Positions 34,215 to 43,213 of a DNA stretch of 64,000 nt are shown here, in pieces (position 1 is the first letter of the stretch; the number at the start of each line of letters is the position of its first letter). The notes under the pieces are model-generated. The model made no database searches. It saw nothing but the letters and a program-made list of their open reading frames with translations, and was not told where the DNA came from. The position numbers and the translations under genes are program-made. The DNA comes from JABJOR01 sp965603075 (GTDB taxonomy: Bacteria > Pseudomonadota > Alphaproteobacteria > Rhodospirillales > Casp-alpha2): the NCBI GenBank assembly GCA_965603075.1, contig CBFDBO010000015.1:1-64000 (forward strand). Direction: 5' to 3'.

Positions 34215-35636
34215 CTAAGTTAATGGTTTGGATACTGGTTTAGACGGCATGGCAAAAGGTCGTGCGCCTTCAAAGGCAGCGGCGGCTTTTAAAACCGTTG
34301 CATCGTCGTGCATGGCCCCAACCATATGTAAACCGATGGGCAGACCCTCTGCATTAAATCCACACGGTACGGAACAGGCTGGCTGCTGGGTCAGGTTGAA
34401 CGGCAAGCTAAACGGCGTCCATTCCATCCAACGTTTCTGATTGCGCCCATCCGGCACTTCCTTACCTGCCTCAAAGGCCGTGGTCGATAGCGTTGGGGTT
34501 ACCAGCAAATCCCACTTTTCGTGAAAAATTTTCATATGCTGCCCCAAGGCGCCCCGCGCGTTAACCGCGGCCATATAATCCATTAAATCTATTTGTTTAC
34601 CCTGAGCCGCAATTTCAACCAATCCTGGGTCCATTTGTGATAACATTTCCGGCGTGAAGTCGCGAACCAAGTTGGCCGCCCCGGCGTACCAATGCGCTTC
34701 GAACACTTCGTAAGGGTCCTCAAAACCGGGATCGATTTCTTCTACCACCGCGCCCAAGTCTCGCAAGGTTTGAACCGCGTCCCGCACGGACGCCGCCACA
34801 TCATCATCGACTTGTGCGTAGCCCAGATCAGCACTATAGGCGATCCGCATTCCCTTAATACCGTCCCCAAGATTTTTGGTAAAATCCAACCCTTGGTCGG
34901 GCAAAGCAAACCAATCACGCGCGTCAAATCCGCTGAGCACATTTAACATCAACGCCCCATCGTCCACCGTACGGGTCATCGGTCCCGTGTGCGATACGGT
35001 TCCAAACGGGCTGAGCGGGTACGCAGGAACCCGACCGAAACTTGGCTTGTGACCGAAGATACCGGTAAAGGCCGCGGGTATTCTGATAGAGCCACCACCA
35101 TCTGTACCGATGTGCAATGCGCCCATGCCAAGGGCCGCCGCCGCCGCCGCTCCCCCCGATGAACCGCCGGGGGTGGTATTGGTGTTCCATGGGTTACGTG
35201 TGATGCCCGTAAGGGGGTTATCGGTCACCCCTTTCCAGCCGCATTCCGGCGTGGTGGTCTTGCCCAAAAGGACCGCCCCTTGTTCTTTAAGTCGTTCTAC
35301 GGCGGGGGCGTCCTCCTCTTGCGGGGCGGACGGATCAGAGGTCTTGGAGCCGCGTAATGTTGGCCACCCTTTGGTGATCAGTAAATCTTTAATAGTGGTC
35401 GGAACCCCATCGATAATGCCGCACGGTGTACCTTTTTGCCAGCGTTCCTCGGATGCCTTGGCGCTTGCCATAGCCCCATTCTCGTCCACCAAAGAAAAGG
35501 CATTAACCGCATCATCAAATTTTGAAATTTGATCAAGGGCCGCGCGGGTGACTTCAACGGGGGAAAGCTCTTTGCTGGCATACAGCGTCAGGATTTCGGT
35601 GGCGGATAGCATCGCCGGGTTTTGAGATGATGTCAT
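34215..35636 (-). CDS. Amidase-signature family amidohydrolase
   Basis: A 473-residue enzyme with the amidase signature: catalytic Lys in PTTIKDLL, the Gly/Ser-rich stretch PGGSSGGAAAAAALGMG with the cis-Ser, and the nucleophile Ser region DGGGSIRIPAAFTGIFGHKPS. It hydrolyses C-N amide bonds. It is not GatA in context, as no gatB/gatC is near, so a stand-alone amidase with unknown substrate is likely. It lies between the EamA transporter and DUF924 genes on the minus strand. Confidence 0.9.
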   Translation of the reverse strand: MTSSQNPAMLSATEILTLYASKELSPVEVTRAALDQISKFDDAVNAFSLVDENGAMASAKASEERWQKGTPCGIIDGVPTTIKDLLITKGWPTLRGSKTSDPSAPQEEDAPAVERLKEQGAVLLGKTTTPECGWKGVTDNPLTGITRNPWNTNTTPGGSSGGAAAAAALGMGALHIGTDGGGSIRIPAAFTGIFGHKPSFGRVPAYPLSPFGTVSHTGPMTRTVDDGALMLNVLSGFDARDWFALPDQGLDFTKNLGDGIKGMRIAYSADLGYAQVDDDVAASVRDAVQTLRDLGAVVEEIDPGFEDPYEVFEAHWYAGAANLVRDFTPEMLSQMDPGLVEIAAQGKQIDLMDYMAAVNARGALGQHMKIFHEKWDLLVTPTLSTTAFEAGKEVPDGRNQKRWMEWTPFSLPFNLTQQPACSVPCGFNAEGLPIGLHMVGAMHDDATVLKAAAAFEGARPFAMPSKPVSKPLT

Positions 35637-35672
35637 TTAAAGGTGTACTCCACAAAGTTTGATGAGGCGATA

Positions 35673-36536
35673 TTAACCCGACAAATGCATAGAGGCCACC
35701 CCTACAACGATTGTCAAAGCCGCTACCCACCGGATCGGTCCGAATTTTTCTTTTAGCGTAAAGGCGCCCAGGACCACAGCAAACAAAACCGAGGTTTCTC
35801 TGAGGGCCGAAACATGGGCCAGATGACCAAAACTGATGGCATACAGAACAAAGGAATACCCCACCAAAGCAAAGACGCCCCCCAGCATTATCTTAGGGCC
35901 ATCCTTCTTCATAAACTCAATGTACAAGCCACGTTTGGTGATAATTGCGTAAATTAACATGGGGATGCCATCAAGAATATTGAGCCAAATAATATAGCCC
36001 CAAATCTCTTCCGGTGTGTCCGATGCCATAAGTCCCACCCCATCAACAACCGTATAGGAAGCAATGAAGAAACCCGTTACTAATGCCAATAAAAAAGGCT
36101 TCAATTGATCTTGTTTCGGGAGGCCTTTTTCAAAGGCAAATAAACAGATCCCAAAGCTGGCGAGGAGCAAGCCAATTGTTCCTTGAACGCTTAAGATTTC
36201 CCCAAGCAGAAACCCCGCCCCCACAGCAACCAATAGGGGCGACGCGCCGCGTGCTACGGGATAGGCTTTGCTTAAATCCCCATGGCGCAGGGCAAACCAT
36301 AAAAACATATAATAACAGTGATGTAATACAACCGAGGCCAGTAACCACGGCACGACCTCAGGCTTTGGAAATTCAACAAAAGGAAGGGCCGCTAAACATA
36401 TAATTGCCCCCGTCCCCATGATGGTGGCAAAGGTTAACAGGCCGTCTCCGGTGGTTTTTACAAGCGCGTTCCACGACGCGTGCATCAACGCCGCAACAAG
36501 GACGAGAGCGAATAAAAAGGGTGGCAGGGTGCTCAA
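35673..36536 (-). CDS. EamA/DMT-superfamily transporter
   Basis: A 287-residue membrane protein with about ten helices in two EamA repeats (HASWNALVKTTGDGLLTFA in the first; ALRETSVLFAVVLGAFTLKEKFGPIRWVAA in the second, the repeat-typical end). Such proteins export or import small metabolites; the substrate is unknown. Its ATG overlaps the ftsY stop by four bases, so it is translated from the dapF-mtaB-ftsY transcript. Confidence 0.88.
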   Translation of the reverse strand: MSTLPPFLFALVLVAALMHASWNALVKTTGDGLLTFATIMGTGAIICLAALPFVEFPKPEVVPWLLASVVLHHCYYMFLWFALRHGDLSKAYPVARGASPLLVAVGAGFLLGEILSVQGTIGLLLASFGICLFAFEKGLPKQDQLKPFLLALVTGFFIASYTVVDGVGLMASDTPEEIWGYIIWLNILDGIPMLIYAIITKRGLYIEFMKKDGPKIMLGGVFALVGYSFVLYAISFGHLAHVSALRETSVLFAVVLGAFTLKEKFGPIRWVAALTIVVGVASMHLSG

Positions 36537-37447
36537 TCGATCCCCATAAGGTTATTGGCGAAAACCTGCGCATCGAACGGCTGCAAATCATCGATCGCCT
36601 CACCCACACCAACGGCGTATACGGGAAGCGCAAATTTCTCAGCCAGCGAGACCACAACACCGCCCTTGGCGGTACCATCCAATTTGGTCAACACAAGTCC
36701 GGTAACATTGACCATGTCGCGGAAGACTTCAACTTGGTTGTGGGCATTTTGCCCAACCGTGGAATCGATGACCAACATCACGGCATGGGGCGCACTTGCA
36801 TCTTGTTTTTGAACCACTCGGACAACTTTTTTAAGTTCTTCCATTAGGTTCAGTTTATTTTGCAACCGCCCGGCGGTATCGATCATTAAAACATCAACAC
36901 CCTCCGCGCGGGCTTGATCTATGGCACCATAGGCAAGGCTTGCCGCATCGGAACCTTGTTCATTGGCGACCACCGTGCAGCCCGTGCGTTCACCCCAGAC
37001 TTGCAACTGTTCGATGGCGGCCGCGCGAAATGTGTCACCCGCCGCCAACATCACAGAACGTCCCTCGGATTTGAACTGGTTCGCCATTTTGCCAATGGTG
37101 GTGGTTTTACCCGATCCATTTACCCCGCACACCAAAACGATATAGGGTTTGTGATCGCGATTAATCTCGAGCGGTTTGGTGACAGGTTCTAGAATACGGG
37201 CAATCTCGCCCGCCAATGTTGCGCGAACTTCTTGCGGGGTGACTTCTTGATCAAATTTATTTTTGGCAAGCACGCCACTGAGCCGCGACGCCGTGGCGAC
37301 ACCCATGTCCGCCATAATCAGCAGATCTTCCAACTCATCAAGGGTTGCCCGATCTAATTTGCCAGAGCGAAAAAGATCGCTGATCCCGCTGCTTAATTTT
37401 TCAGTGGTACGGCCTAAGCCGGCCTTCAGACGATCAAACCAGCTCAT
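36533..37447 (-). CDS. ftsY: Signal recognition particle receptor FtsY
   Basis: A 304-residue SRP GTPase made only of the N and G domains: G1 GVNGSGKTTTIGKMA, DTFRAAAIEQL, G3 DTAGRLQNKLNLMEEL, G4 TKLDGTAKGG, and the closing VGVGEAIDDLQPFD. It docks Ffh-ribosome complexes at the membrane; ffh itself is at 41.1 kb. The long acidic A domain of enterobacterial FtsY is missing, as in other alphaproteobacteria. It overlaps both mtaB upstream and the EamA gene downstream by ATGA. Confidence 0.96.
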   Translation of the reverse strand: MSWFDRLKAGLGRTTEKLSSGISDLFRSGKLDRATLDELEDLLIMADMGVATASRLSGVLAKNKFDQEVTPQEVRATLAGEIARILEPVTKPLEINRDHKPYIVLVCGVNGSGKTTTIGKMANQFKSEGRSVMLAAGDTFRAAAIEQLQVWGERTGCTVVANEQGSDAASLAYGAIDQARAEGVDVLMIDTAGRLQNKLNLMEELKKVVRVVQKQDASAPHAVMLVIDSTVGQNAHNQVEVFRDMVNVTGLVLTKLDGTAKGGVVVSLAEKFALPVYAVGVGEAIDDLQPFDAQVFANNLMGID

Positions 37448-38814
37448 ACAAGAACTTCTCCATATAATTTTTCACCATCGGTTTTTGTAATTGTCACCGG
37501 GACAATCGAACCGGGCGCGGTTAACGAACCGGGCGCGGTCTTAGTATCATTTTGAACCGGTTCAATTTCAACCGGTTCAATTTGAACTTGGGCGTAATGT
37601 TCACTGAAACCGTTTCCATCTTTCTCAATAAGTACCAACGCCGACTTTCCGACGCAAGTCTGCAAATAATTTGATAAACACGTTTGACCAAGTTTGCGCA
37701 AACCTGCCGCGCGGGCTTTACGAATGGTGCGCTCCACGGTGGGCATTAAGGCGGCGGGGGTGCCGGGTCGTTCTGAATAGGGAAAAACGTGGAAATGCGT
37801 CACGCCAATGTCGGCCACAGCTTTAAGTGTTTTATCGAACATGCTATCCGTTTCCGTTGGAAATCCTGCGATCAGATCCGCTCCAAAAACAACATCGGGC
37901 CGGGCCTCTCGAACCCGCTCAGCAAATGCCATGGCGCCCGCTACCGTATGGCGACGCTTCATGCGTTTCAGTACCATATCGTCCATGGCTTGCAGGCTGA
38001 GATGAATATGCGGCATTAATCGTTCTTCATCTCGCAACGCTTTGAACAACGCTTCATCCATGATGGCGGGGTCAATGGAACTGAGCCTCAGCCGAGGTAG
38101 TTCGGGTACAGAACCAAGTAACCGTTGAACCAGTTCCCCAAGAGAGGGCGTCCCCGGTAAATCGGCACCATAGGATGCTATATCGACCCCAGTTAAAACC
38201 ACCTCTCCAAATCCGGCTTTAACGAGGGTACGAATTTGCTCGGCAATGGCCCCCATGGGAACGCTGCGGTTGGGACCGCGCGCAAAGGGGATGATGCAAA
38301 ACGTACAGCGATGATCACAGCCTTGTTGAATTTGGATAAAAGCCCGCGAGCGACCATCGAACCCATCAATTAAATGCGGCGCGGTCTCGCGCACGGTCAT
38401 AATATCATCGACCTCAATGGCGGGATGATTGCGGCCGAATTCAAAGGTCTGGGGTTGGAGCTTTTCAGCATTACCCACCACACGGGTCACACCGGGGATC
38501 GCTTTAAACCCTTCGGGGTCCAGTTGCGCGGCACACCCGGTAACGATTATCTCAGCATTTTTAAAATCACGGGTGGCTTTACGCACCGCCTGCCTTGATT
38601 GTTTTTCGGCCTCATTAGTCACGGTACAGGTATTGATTATGACGACATCTTGTGTGCCACCCGTTTCTTTACTCGCTGTTTCACCCGCGTCTTTACCCGC
38701 TGCTTCACCCGCGTCTTTACCCGCTGCTTCACCCGCGACTGAATGCTCCCGCATCAGCTCCGATTCAAAGGCGTTTAATCGACAGCCCAGAGAAATGATA
38801 TGAGGACCGCTCAT
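37444..38814 (-). CDS. mtaB: tRNA t6A37 methylthiotransferase, MtaB type
   Basis: A 456-residue radical-SAM methylthiotransferase. The N-terminal domain has Cys in LGCRLNAFESE and NTCTVTNEAE; the radical-SAM cluster is QQGCDHRCTFCIIPFARG; a C-terminal TRAM-like domain follows. MtaB converts t6A37 to ms2t6A37 in tRNA. The first domain contains an insertion of about 25 residues of 8-residue repeats (AGEAAGKD type), coded by a 24-bp tandem repeat, between its first two cysteines. It lies between dapF and ftsY, the common alphaproteobacterial order, and overlaps ftsY by ATGA. Confidence 0.93.
   Translation of the reverse strand: MSGPHIISLGCRLNAFESELMREHSVAGEAAGKDAGEAAGKDAGETASKETGGTQDVVIINTCTVTNEAEKQSRQAVRKATRDFKNAEIIVTGCAAQLDPEGFKAIPGVTRVVGNAEKLQPQTFEFGRNHPAIEVDDIMTVRETAPHLIDGFDGRSRAFIQIQQGCDHRCTFCIIPFARGPNRSVPMGAIAEQIRTLVKAGFGEVVLTGVDIASYGADLPGTPSLGELVQRLLGSVPELPRLRLSSIDPAIMDEALFKALRDEERLMPHIHLSLQAMDDMVLKRMKRRHTVAGAMAFAERVREARPDVVFGADLIAGFPTETDSMFDKTLKAVADIGVTHFHVFPYSERPGTPAALMPTVERTIRKARAAGLRKLGQTCLSNYLQTCVGKSALVLIEKDGNGFSEHYAQVQIEPVEIEPVQNDTKTAPGSLTAPGSIVPVTITKTDGEKLYGEVLV
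38656..38740. repeat. 24-bp minisatellite inside mtaB
   Basis: Units at 38656-38679 (diverged), 38680-38703, 38704-38727 (identical to the previous) and a partial copy from 38728. The core reads TTCACCCGCGTCTTTACCC on the plus strand. In frame it adds 8-residue repeats to MtaB without disrupting the reading frame. Confidence 0.85.
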
Positions 38815-38825
38815 GATTTATACCG

Positions 38826-39677
38826 TTATATTCTTAATAAAGACGCGTCGATGTAACCGGCAAAACTGGTTGCCACAGGACCCGTTTGGACAACATGGTT
38901 ATCATCGCCCCACGTGATTTCCAAGGTCCCGCCATCCATAACAACCTCGGCTGATCTTCCGGTAAGCCCCCGTCTGTGCGCTGCGACCAAGGTGGCACAG
39001 GCGCTGGTCCCCGAGGCATTTGTCCGTCCAACACCGCGCTCCCACGTTTTTAATCGTATACGGTCGATGCCTTCAACCTCGGCCATTTGAACATTGGTCC
39101 GCTCAGGGAACAAGGGGTGGTTTTCAAGTTGCGAGCCCAATTCATCGATTGGTGCAACGCTGATATCATTGACAAAAAACACCATGTGCGGGTTGCCAAC
39201 ATTCACGCCGACGGGATCCGAAACACTGTTTACTGTAATCGGTAAATGCAACGTATCAACCTCGCTGGCCAGCGGGATTTCATTCCACTGGGTGCTGACG
39301 GGTCCCATATCAACGCTGATCCAGCCACCCAGCGCTTGCGAAGCCTTCAGTGTTCCCGATAACGTTTCAATCACAATTGAAGACCGCCCGGTTTCCGCCA
39401 TTAACAATGAGCCGATACACCGGGTTGCATTTCCGCAAGCACCGGCCTCGCCCCCATCGGCATTATGAATGCGCATAAAGACATCGCCCTCGCCTTTGCG
39501 CGGCGGCTCTAATGTAATAAGCTGATCAAAGCCTACGCCCGTGTGGCGATCGGCGATGGCCCGAATGGCGGCTTCGCTCAAATCAATTATCTGGGCGCGG
39601 CCATCCAGCACAACAAAATCGTTGCCCAACCCGTGCATCTTTATAAAACTAAGATTTTCAATACTATTATTCATCAT
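38826..39677 (-). CDS. dapF: Diaminopimelate epimerase
   Basis: A 283-residue cofactor-independent epimerase converting LL- to meso-diaminopimelate for lysine and peptidoglycan synthesis. Both catalytic cysteines are present: GEAGACGNATR in the first half and NASGTSACATL in the second, with the paired-fold motif FIKMHGLGNDFVVLD near the start. The frame is open to 39713; the ATG at 39677 gives the normal N terminus, though neither start has a good ribosome site. First gene of the dapF-mtaB-ftsY-EamA run. Confidence 0.95.
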   Translation of the reverse strand: MMNNSIENLSFIKMHGLGNDFVVLDGRAQIIDLSEAAIRAIADRHTGVGFDQLITLEPPRKGEGDVFMRIHNADGGEAGACGNATRCIGSLLMAETGRSSIVIETLSGTLKASQALGGWISVDMGPVSTQWNEIPLASEVDTLHLPITVNSVSDPVGVNVGNPHMVFFVNDISVAPIDELGSQLENHPLFPERTNVQMAEVEGIDRIRLKTWERGVGRTNASGTSACATLVAAHRRGLTGRSAEVVMDGGTLEITWGDDNHVVQTGPVATSFAGYIDASLLRI

Positions 39678-39799
39678 GGGCGGACAATATGTCCACAGCC
39701 CCCTACTGTCCATAGCTTTTTAACCAAGCATTACGCTTCATACTTTTTATAACAAGACCCCAACAGTCCCTTTTGAATAACCATATCGATTATTTATTA

Positions 39800-40492
39800 T
39801 TATTTATCGGCGTAATTATCTCTGAAAATTCCCATATGGAACCGGGTTTGCGCTTCAGGGTAAGGCCGTCTGGGACCAACCGGACAAGCCCCCCGCGCCA
39901 GGCAACCATTCTTTAAACACGCGTCACCCTTCGCTGTGACCAAGTGATTAGCGCATCCCGGTACATCATACGCCCCAACCGTAAAAGCCTCTACCGGGCA
40001 TGTGCTTAAACAAAGTTTATCGGCGCATGTATCACACGGGCTTGCTTCAACATCTTTGGTGGGAAGGTTGATGGATTGTTCGAAAACCAAAACCCCACGA
40101 TAAGCGTGCCACAAACCATGTTTGGGGTGAATAAGCGCTCCCATGGGAGAGGGGAAAACAGTATCGCCGCGCATGGCCCATTGTTGAAAGGGTAAATACG
40201 GCGGTCCATCTGAAGGATAAAAAGCAACAACCTTACCATAGGGATTTTCAAGTTGCGTCCTAATGCCCCCCAGAACCCGTTTGGTCCAACAATCTAACGC
40301 ATTAACTTCATCGCGTCGCCCCGTTTCAAATGCGGGCCACATAGCACCACCGATATTACCGACCAGCACCAACGTAGCGGGCCTAAATCCACACTCTGGA
40401 ACGCGATCATTCGCTTCGGGGTGAAACGCCCCACGATAATCAAGGCCGTGATCTTTCAAGATCGCCTGTATGGTATTTAAATCATCAAACAT
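39800..40492 (-). CDS. 4Fe-4S ferredoxin-domain protein
   Basis: A 230-residue protein. The N-terminal 150 residues (FRPATLVLVGNIGGAMWPAFE, NPYGKVVAFYPSDGPPYLPFQQWAMR) recall the cobalamin-binding part of QueG-like proteins without being clearly one. The C-terminal part has two Cys groups, CDTCADKLCLSTCP and CLKNGCLARGACP, suited to one or two [4Fe-4S] clusters. It is probably a cytosolic electron carrier or iron-sulfur oxidoreductase of unknown substrate. Such proteins are frequent in alphaproteobacteria as orphan ferredoxins. Single gene on the minus strand. Confidence 0.72.
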   Translation of the reverse strand: MFDDLNTIQAILKDHGLDYRGAFHPEANDRVPECGFRPATLVLVGNIGGAMWPAFETGRRDEVNALDCWTKRVLGGIRTQLENPYGKVVAFYPSDGPPYLPFQQWAMRGDTVFPSPMGALIHPKHGLWHAYRGVLVFEQSINLPTKDVEASPCDTCADKLCLSTCPVEAFTVGAYDVPGCANHLVTAKGDACLKNGCLARGACPVGPRRPYPEAQTRFHMGIFRDNYADK

Positions 40493-40567
40493 TGCTAATT
40501 AGTGCTAGCAAGGCAATTAAAGGTCAAGAGGCATTCATGTTTTTGAATTAATCCTCGTATTTGACAT

Positions 40568-40804
40568 TTACTCGTTCTGTTCTGAAACGCTCCGTACCTC
40601 CTTTAATATATGCTTACGCATATCATGATCTTCAATGGACAGGTAAGATTTGATAAATTCGCGTATTTCCCGCGCATCCGGGAGGTTCATCATTTCAGCC
40701 GGAAGGGGTATTTGCTTGTCCCAAATTTCTAAATCTTGTTTAATACCCTCTGTTGCAACGGTTTCTGAAATTGATGTTTTTGCCACCACTGTATTATTTT
40801 TCAT
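40568..40804 (-). CDS. Hypothetical 78-residue protein
   Basis: A 78-residue soluble, largely helical protein (DAREIREFIKSYLSIEDHDMRKHILKEVRSVSEQNE at the C-terminal half) with no recognisable domain, signal peptide or cysteine. The ribosome site is poor. It stands alone between the ferredoxin-like gene and the ffh promoter region. It could be a real small gene; the composition is protein-like and the frame is closed by normal start and stop. Confidence 0.5.
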   Translation of the reverse strand: MKNNTVVAKTSISETVATEGIKQDLEIWDKQIPLPAEMMNLPDAREIREFIKSYLSIEDHDMRKHILKEVRSVSEQNE

Positions 40805-41114
40805 TTTACAACCTATAGTTTATCATTAATTTAATTACATCTTATAGACGAATTTTTAATGTAACACCAAGAAAAATATTTTTTGTGTAATCTCTTTTTC
40901 TAATTTCCAAGGCCAGACTTGTGTTGACAAGGACAGCCCAGATACCTATGTTTCCCTCGCTCAACACAATGTCCGCAAAATTTTATACGGTCATGTCTTT
41001 AAGGGGCACCATCGGTCCGCGAGTTTCGCGCACTGGTGTGTTTGTCGTTGCGTATGTGGTTATGAAAAAAGTTTGCGAATAGAGTTTAGCTAAATTTAAC
41101 GGAAGACCGAGTAC
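40805..41114. other. Noncoding region upstream of ffh
   Basis: About 310 bases between a small minus-strand gene and ffh. The first 110 are AT-rich. It holds the promoter and inverted repeat at 40919-40969. I looked for a 4.5S SRP RNA here and did not see its conserved loop sequence. Confidence 0.55.
40919..40969 (+). promoter_or_regulatory. Likely sigma-70 promoter of ffh flanked by a 9-bp inverted repeat
   Basis: TTGACA (40924-40929) and TATGTT (40947-40952) are 17 bases apart. A perfect 9-bp inverted repeat, TTGTGTTGA (40919-40927) and TCAACACAA (40961-40969), brackets the promoter, which suggests a regulator site or an early-transcript structure. Confidence 0.45.
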
Positions 41115-42536
41115 ATGTTCGACGGTTTATCAGAACGCCTAAGCGGCATATTTGACGGCTTGAAAAAGCGCGGCGCCTTAAAGGAAGCCGACGTCGAAAC
41201 TGCGCTGCGTGAAATCCGTGTCGCTCTATTAGAGGCTGATGTTGCCCTTCCCGTCGTTAAAGACTTCATCGAAGGTGTCCGCGCGCGCGCAGTTGGTGAA
41301 GAAGTAATCCGTAGCGTCACCCCGGGTCAGATGGTTGTCAAAATCGTCCATGACCATTTGGTTGAAATGCTGGCTGGTAAAACAGAGGGTGAGCTTCCAA
41401 GCGGCGGCCCCAAACTGCCCGCCGATAACAGCGGCCTTAATCTGACGGGTGTTCCGCCGGTCGCTATATTAATGGTCGGGCTGCAAGGTTCTGGTAAAAC
41501 AACCACCACCGCCAAAATTGCCAAAAGATTAACCAACCGGGACAAAAAGAAAGTCCTGATGGCGTCTCTCGATATTTACCGTCCTGCCGCCCAGCAACAG
41601 CTGGTGGTGCTCGGCGAGCAAACCGGGGTCCGTGTTCTTAATCCGATTATGGGCGAAAAGCCCGTTGCCATCGCCAAACGGGCCATGGAAACCGGACGCC
41701 TCGAAGGCTTCGATGTGGTGATCCTCGATACCGCGGGTCGACTGCATATTGATTTCGAATTGATGTCTGAGGTTACGGCCATTCGGGACGTAGCAAAGCC
41801 AACCGAAACTCTGTTGGTTACCGATGCCATGACCGGGCAAGACTCTGTCAACATCGCCCGCGAATTTAACGAAAAAGTAGGCATCTCTGGTATCGTTCTA
41901 ACCCGTGTTGATGGCGACGCGAGGGGCGGCGCTGCCCTATCCATGCGCGCGGTTACCAATGTTCCCATTAAATTAATGGGCACCGGCGAAAACGTTGATG
42001 CCATGGACGCCTTTGATGCGGAGCGTATCGCCGGATCGATCCTTGGCATGGGTGACGTTGTGGGCTTGGTAGAAAAAGCCCGTGACGTTATTGACGAAGA
42101 TGAAGCCGAAAAGCTTGCCAAGCGCGCCATGAAAGGCCTGTTCACGCTGGACGATATGGCAGCGCAGCTTAAACAGCTTCGCAAAATTGACGACATCGGC
42201 GGCCTGATGGGCATGATCCCCGGCATCGGCAACATGAAAAAACAAATGGCGCAATCCAACATCGACGAAAAAGCGGTTGCCCAACAAGAAGCAATTATCC
42301 TGTCCATGACATTAAAAGAACGTCGTAACCCAAAACTGATCAACGGATCACGCCGCAAACGCATTGCCGCAGGATCCGGCACATCGGTCCAAGAGGTCAA
42401 TCGTTTGCTGAAACAATTCAAGCAAATGAGCGTCATGATGAAAAAAATGGGCAAAGGCGGCATGAAGAGCATGATGGGCGGCATGGGTGGTGGCATGCCC
42501 CCTGGAATGCCCCCTGGCATGATCCCAGGGCGATAA
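41115..42536 (+). CDS. ffh: Signal recognition particle protein Ffh
   Basis: A 473-residue GTPase that binds signal sequences and 4.5S RNA. N domain at 1-90; G domain with GLQGSGKTTTTAKIAKRL, DTAGRLHIDFELM, TRVDGDARGG; M domain from about 320 with GGLMGMIPGIGNMKKQ and the RNA-binding segment GSRRKRIAAGSGTSVQEVNRLLKQFKQM. It ends in a Met/Gly/Pro-rich tail. It is first of the conserved block with rpsP, rimM, trmD and rplS. Five 13-bp tandem repeats follow its stop. Confidence 0.97.
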   Translation: MFDGLSERLSGIFDGLKKRGALKEADVETALREIRVALLEADVALPVVKDFIEGVRARAVGEEVIRSVTPGQMVVKIVHDHLVEMLAGKTEGELPSGGPKLPADNSGLNLTGVPPVAILMVGLQGSGKTTTTAKIAKRLTNRDKKKVLMASLDIYRPAAQQQLVVLGEQTGVRVLNPIMGEKPVAIAKRAMETGRLEGFDVVILDTAGRLHIDFELMSEVTAIRDVAKPTETLLVTDAMTGQDSVNIAREFNEKVGISGIVLTRVDGDARGGAALSMRAVTNVPIKLMGTGENVDAMDAFDAERIAGSILGMGDVVGLVEKARDVIDEDEAEKLAKRAMKGLFTLDDMAAQLKQLRKIDDIGGLMGMIPGIGNMKKQMAQSNIDEKAVAQQEAIILSMTLKERRNPKLINGSRRKRIAAGSGTSVQEVNRLLKQFKQMSVMMKKMGKGGMKSMMGGMGGGMPPGMPPGMIPGR

Positions 42537-42543
42537 TGAGAAA

Positions 42544-42608
42544 ATAAATTACGCTGATAAATTACGCTGATAAATTACACTAATAAATTACACTAATAAA
42601 TTACGCTG
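42544..42608. repeat. Five tandem 13-bp repeats between ffh and rpsP
   Basis: Five consecutive 13-base units of ATAAATTACGCTG or ATAAATTACACTA run from 42544 to 42608, in the 135-base gap between ffh and rpsP. No promoter or terminator is recognisable within them. Confidence 0.9.
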
Positions 42609-42671
42609 AACAAAACGATTAAACGAACACAAAACCGAATTAGACTATTAACCAAAAGGAAGACATAAAGA

Positions 42672-43172
42672 ATGGCTTTGAAAATTAGAATGACACGGGC
42701 CGGCGCGAAAAAGCGGCCTTATTACCGTATCGTTATAGCGGATTCTCGCAAAGCGCGTGATGGCCGTTTCATCGAACGGGTTGGATCTTATAATCCAATG
42801 CTACCCAAAGATTCCGAAGATCGCGTAAAGCTCGATATGGAACGTATTTCCCATTGGGTTAGCGTCGGCGCTAAACCTTCTGAGCGCGTTGCTAAATTCA
42901 TGGCAAACGCTGGCATGATGGATGCCCCTGTTGTTCACGACCAAACAAAACAGCACCTGCCAAAAGCAAAAGCTCAGGAACGTCTTGCTGAACAGGAACA
43001 AGCTAAGGCTGATAAAGCTGACGCTGCTGCGGCTGCCGAAGCCGAAGCTGCTGAAGCCGCTGAAGCTGCTAAAGCCGAAGCTGCCGAAGCTGCTGCTGCT
43101 CCTGCTGAAGAAGCTCCAGCCGAAGAAGCTGTTGCTGAAGAAGCGCCTGCTGAAGAAGCAAAAGAAGACTAA
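42672..43172 (+). CDS. rpsP: 30S ribosomal protein S16 with long Ala/Glu-rich C-terminal extension
   Basis: A 166-residue protein. Residues 1-85 are a normal S16 (MALKIRMTRAGAKKRPYYRIVIADSRKARDGRFIE, then ERISHWVSVGAKPSERVAKFM). From about 98 on there is a low-complexity tail of Ala, Glu and Lys, ending in EEAPAEE-type repeats, roughly doubling the length of the E. coli protein. Shorter acidic extensions are common in alphaproteobacteria. AAAAGGAAGA precedes the ATG. Next are rimM and trmD, both also involved in ribosome/tRNA maturation. Confidence 0.96.
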   Translation: MALKIRMTRAGAKKRPYYRIVIADSRKARDGRFIERVGSYNPMLPKDSEDRVKLDMERISHWVSVGAKPSERVAKFMANAGMMDAPVVHDQTKQHLPKAKAQERLAEQEQAKADKADAAAAAEAEAAEAAEAAKAEAAEAAAAPAEEAPAEEAVAEEAPAEEAKED

Positions 43173-43213
43173 TTTTGCCAAACCTGTGCACTATTGTGAT
43201 TGGTATTTAAGCG

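Noticed and set aside
40805..41114. 4.5S SRP RNA gene next to ffh
   Set aside because: The conserved GGAAGGNAGCAGC-type loop was not found on either strand.
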